From contig NZ_WUCC01000012.1 in the NCBI RefSeq assembly GCF_009807095.1, forward strand, positions 36,493 through 100,492: a stretch of DNA of 64,000 bases. The letters run 5' to 3'. Both the position numbers and the translations under genes were made by a program. The notes beneath the pieces are model-generated. The model did not search any database. It saw only the letters and a program-made list of their open reading frames with translations, and was not told the DNA's origin. Origin of the DNA: Rathayibacter sp. VKM Ac-2754 (GTDB lineage: Bacteria; Actinomycetota; Actinomycetes; Actinomycetales; Microbacteriaceae). This document shows, one piece after another, positions 61,590-64,000 of this stretch (the first letter of the stretch is position 1; each line of letters starts with the position of its first letter).

Positions 61590-62723
61590 CTAGAGCCAGC
61601 CCCACTTCTTGAACAGCCGGTGCAGGACGACGCTCGAGGCGAGCATCGCACCGAGCGCCGCGGGGTAGCCCCAGGCGAGGTGCAGCTCGGGCATGGCGTC
61701 GAAGTTCATGCCGTACACGCTCGAGATCATGGTGGGCGCGAAGAAGATGGCGGCCCACGCCGAGATGCGCTTGACCTCGTCGTTCTGCTGGTTGCCCGCC
61801 TCCGCCAGCTTCTTCATGTCCTCGTTCTGGCGCTGCGCGACGAGAGTCGCGTTCACGGCGAGGATCTCGCGCAGCGTCGTGCGGAAGCCGTCGACCCGCT
61901 CGTTCACTACCGCGACGTGGTCGGCGACGTCGCGGATGTAGCGGCGCAGCTCGACGTCGGACTGGAAGACCTCGAAGTCGGTGACCAGGCGGCCGAGCAT
62001 GCCGACGAGCGGCGAGACCGCCCGCTGGAAGTCGAGGACCTCCTGGCTGAGCTCGTAGATGCGCCGCGACACGGCGGGGTCTCCCTCGAAGACCTGCGCC
62101 TCGATCTCGTCGATGTCGTTCTCGAGGCCGGCGACGACGGGCGAGTACTGATCGACCACGGCGTCGAGGATCGCGTAGAGCACGGCGACGGGGCCGACGC
62201 GCAGCAGCGCGGGGTCGGCCTCCATCCGCCGGCGCACGAGCGAGAGGTCGGGCTTCTCGGAGTGGCGCACCGTCACCACGAAGTTCGGCCCGACGAACAG
62301 GTGCAGCTCGCCGAAGTCGACCTCCTCGCGCTGGTCGGAGTAGCTGGCCGCGCGGAGCACGACGAACATGTCGTCGCCGTAGCGCTCGAGCTTGGGGCGC
62401 TGGTGGGCGCTGATCGCGTCCTCGATGGCCAGAGGGTGCATCGAGAACTCGTCCTCGAGCGAGGAGAGCTCCGCCTCCGTCGGCCGGTAGAGGCCGATCC
62501 ACGCCATCGCGTCGGGGAGCTTCTGGAGGGCGGCGAGCGCCTCCGGGATGCTGTGCGGCGAGACGATCCGGCGGCCGTCCTGGTAGATCGCGTTGTCGAC
62601 GGTGCTCGTCCGCACGGGCTCCTCGGGCGGGCGGATCCGCTCGATCGGACTGGTGTCCTCCGCCACCGCGCGCGTGCGCGAGCCGAGTCCCAGGATCGTG
62701 GAGGGGACGCGGGGCAGTCTCAT
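61590..62723 (-). CDS. corA: CorA-family Mg2+/Co2+ transporter
   Basis: 377-residue pentameric ion channel. A long cytoplasmic domain leads to two C-terminal helices, with the invariant GMN signature in SVYGMNFDAMPELHL between them. The C-terminus ends basic (RLFKKWGWL). It imports Mg2+ or Co2+ along the membrane potential. The ATG follows GAGGAG. The 190-base gap before the AraC gene (61399-61589) has no gene. It is divergent from sbcD. Confidence 0.93.
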   Translation of the reverse strand: MRLPRVPSTILGLGSRTRAVAEDTSPIERIRPPEEPVRTSTVDNAIYQDGRRIVSPHSIPEALAALQKLPDAMAWIGLYRPTEAELSSLEDEFSMHPLAIEDAISAHQRPKLERYGDDMFVVLRAASYSDQREEVDFGELHLFVGPNFVVTVRHSEKPDLSLVRRRMEADPALLRVGPVAVLYAILDAVVDQYSPVVAGLENDIDEIEAQVFEGDPAVSRRIYELSQEVLDFQRAVSPLVGMLGRLVTDFEVFQSDVELRRYIRDVADHVAVVNERVDGFRTTLREILAVNATLVAQRQNEDMKKLAEAGNQQNDEVKRISAWAAIFFAPTMISSVYGMNFDAMPELHLAWGYPAALGAMLASSVVLHRLFKKWGWL

Positions 62724-62859
62724 CCCGTGCTCCTCTCGTCGTGGCCGACGACCTATTGTGCACCCGCCGGTGAACGAGAGGTGTCCGAGCGCGCGGCCGG
62801 TGTCGGAGGTGCTCAGTAGCCTGGACCGGCACGACGGCAACCCTCGCGAAAGGACGGAT

Positions 62860-64000
62860 GTGAAGCTCCTGCACACCTCCGACTGGCACATCGGGCGCAC
62901 GTTCTTCGGCCACTCCAGCGTCGCGGCGCTCGGCACGGTCCTCGACGCGCTCGTCGAGACGGTTCGGGCGGAGGCGGTCGACGCCGTCCTCGTCGCCGGT
63001 GACGTCTTCGACTCGGCGGTGCCCGCGGCCGAGCACTACACCCTGCTCACCCGCACGCTCGAGGCGATCCGCGGGGCGGGTGCCGAGGTCGTGCTGACCA
63101 GCGGCAACCACGACTCGCCCGCGCGACTGGGCTTCCAGGCGGGGCTGCTGCGCACCTCCGGCGTGCACGTGCTCACCGACCCCGAGCGCTACACCGAGCC
63201 CGTCGTGCTGCGGGGCGCCGACGGGGTCGAGGCGGGCGTCTACGGCATCCCCTACCTCGAGCCCGCCCTCTACCGGCACCGGCACCCGGAGGAGTCGCTG
63301 CGCCGCCACGAGGAGGTCCTGTCGTTCGCGATGCGCCGGGTGCGCGAGCACGCCGAGTCCGCAGGCAGGCCGTGGGTGGTGCTCTCGCACTGCTTCGCGG
63401 TCGGGGCGCCGACGGCGACGGTCGAGCGCGACATCACCGCGGGCGGCATCGACTACGTCTCGGTCGACCACTTCGCAGCGGCCGACTACGCCGCGCTCGG
63501 GCACATCCACGGGCGGGCGACGCTGCTGCCGAACGTCCGCTACTCCGGGGCCCCGCTGCACTACTCGTTCGGCGAGGCGTCGAAGCCCCGCGGCGGATGG
63601 CTGGTCGAGCTGGACTCCTCCGGTCTGCGCGAGGTCACCTGGTCGCCGCTGCCCGTGCCGCGGCGCCTGAGCGTGATCGAGGGGCCGCTCGCGACGCTGC
63701 TGAGCGACCCGTCGCTCGGCGAGTACGAGGGCGACTGGGTGTCGGCCGTGCTCACCGACGAGGTGCGCCCGCTCGACGCGATGACGCGGCTGCAGTCGCG
63801 GTTCCCCGGCTGCGCGACGCTGGAGCACCGTCCGCCGCACGCGGCCGCCGAGCGGCGCGAGTACGCCGAGCGGGTGCGGGGGCGCAGCGACGTCGAGATC
63901 GTCGACGACTTCCTCGCCCACGTGCGCGGCGGGCACGGGGCGACGGAGCTCGAGCGCGCCCTGGTGCTCGACGCCCTCGCCGCGGTCGACGCCGAGGCGA
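62860..64000 (+). CDS. sbcD: Exonuclease SbcCD, nuclease subunit SbcD (3' end cut by window)
   Basis: The first 380 codons are in the window; the frame runs off the end. It is the Mre11-like nuclease of SbcCD, which opens hairpins and trims DNA ends at palindromes. Mn2+ motifs are visible: TSDWHIGRTFFG, VAGDVFDSAVP, TSGNHDSPARL, SHCFAVG and ALGHIHGRA. The start is GTG 62860 with GAAAGGA upstream; an ATG two bases earlier runs straight into a stop. sbcC is expected next. Note that this genome carries many palindromic repeats, which are SbcCD substrates. Confidence 0.95.
   Translation, partial: MKLLHTSDWHIGRTFFGHSSVAALGTVLDALVETVRAEAVDAVLVAGDVFDSAVPAAEHYTLLTRTLEAIRGAGAEVVLTSGNHDSPARLGFQAGLLRTSGVHVLTDPERYTEPVVLRGADGVEAGVYGIPYLEPALYRHRHPEESLRRHEEVLSFAMRRVREHAESAGRPWVVLSHCFAVGAPTATVERDITAGGIDYVSVDHFAAADYAALGHIHGRATLLPNVRYSGAPLHYSFGEASKPRGGWLVELDSSGLREVTWSPLPVPRRLSVIEGPLATLLSDPSLGEYEGDWVSAVLTDEVRPLDAMTRLQSRFPGCATLEHRPPHAAAERREYAERVRGRSDVEIVDDFLAHVRGGHGATELERALVLDALAAVDAEA

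Overview
The window is GC-rich DNA from a high-GC Gram-positive bacterium. Gene content and order point to the actinobacterial family Microbacteriaceae, perhaps close to Rathayibacter or Clavibacter; the genus is an inference. The clues are F420 biosynthesis genes (cofC, cofE), a PASTA-containing class A PBP, cydABDC, a MoxR/DUF58/transglutaminase cassette, a leuC-leuD-murA-plsC-gpsA-ddl block, a Stealth-type glycopolymer enzyme, frequent GTG starts, and many genes whose -10 box lies 6 to 8 bases before the start codon (leaderless mRNAs). No phage, integrase, insertion sequence, rRNA or CRISPR array was found. This looks like core chromosome.

Layout. 0-5.4 kb: leuS, divergent pabB and a pabC-like gene, and an AlkD-like protein. 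5.4-11.1 kb: cytochrome bd oxidase operon cydABDC (minus). 11.5-12.7 kb: a TetR regulator and a DedA-family membrane protein. 12.8-16 kb: a four-gene osmoprotectant ABC transporter (minus). 16.5-21.6 kb: a TetR regulator, SRAP protein, App1-like phosphatase, YceI protein and MFS exporter. 21.7-25.8 kb: a penicillin-binding protein coupled to a NUC1 nuclease, then a second pabC-like gene. 25.9-30 kb: recG, coaD, cofE and cofC (minus). 30-34.6 kb: moxR, DUF58 and transglutaminase genes. 34.7-36.8 kb: rsmD, thiL and a DUF3515 lipoprotein. 37.4-44.4 kb: leuC, leuD, murA, plsC, gpsA, ddl and a GntR regulator. 44.5-47.4 kb: a TPR-like membrane protein, a PP2C phosphatase, TerC and tRNA-Glu. 47.5-54.6 kb: a metallo-beta-lactamase-fold protein, NUDIX, M20 peptidase, phosphodiesterase, Stealth protein and CYTH-CHAD protein. 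54.7-64 kb: oligopeptidase, maltokinase-like kinase with a tiny acidic protein, RibD/DHFR-like reductase, lipoprotein, Tat-exported protein, AraC regulator, CorA, and sbcD running off the end.

The most interesting signals are regulatory or structural. A leucine-rich leader peptide of 16 residues precedes leuCD and fits attenuation. A candidate yybP-ykoY Mn2+ riboswitch precedes terC. A compound palindrome of about 125 bp occurs five times in intergenic DNA, and its internal hairpins differ by compensatory changes; three copies form an array with repeated linkers at 36.9-37.4 kb. Two divergent gene pairs share one overlapping -10 core. An array of CGGCTCGCAG motifs lies between two convergent genes, and palindromes lie upstream of cydA. 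No obviously new defence or biosynthetic system was seen.
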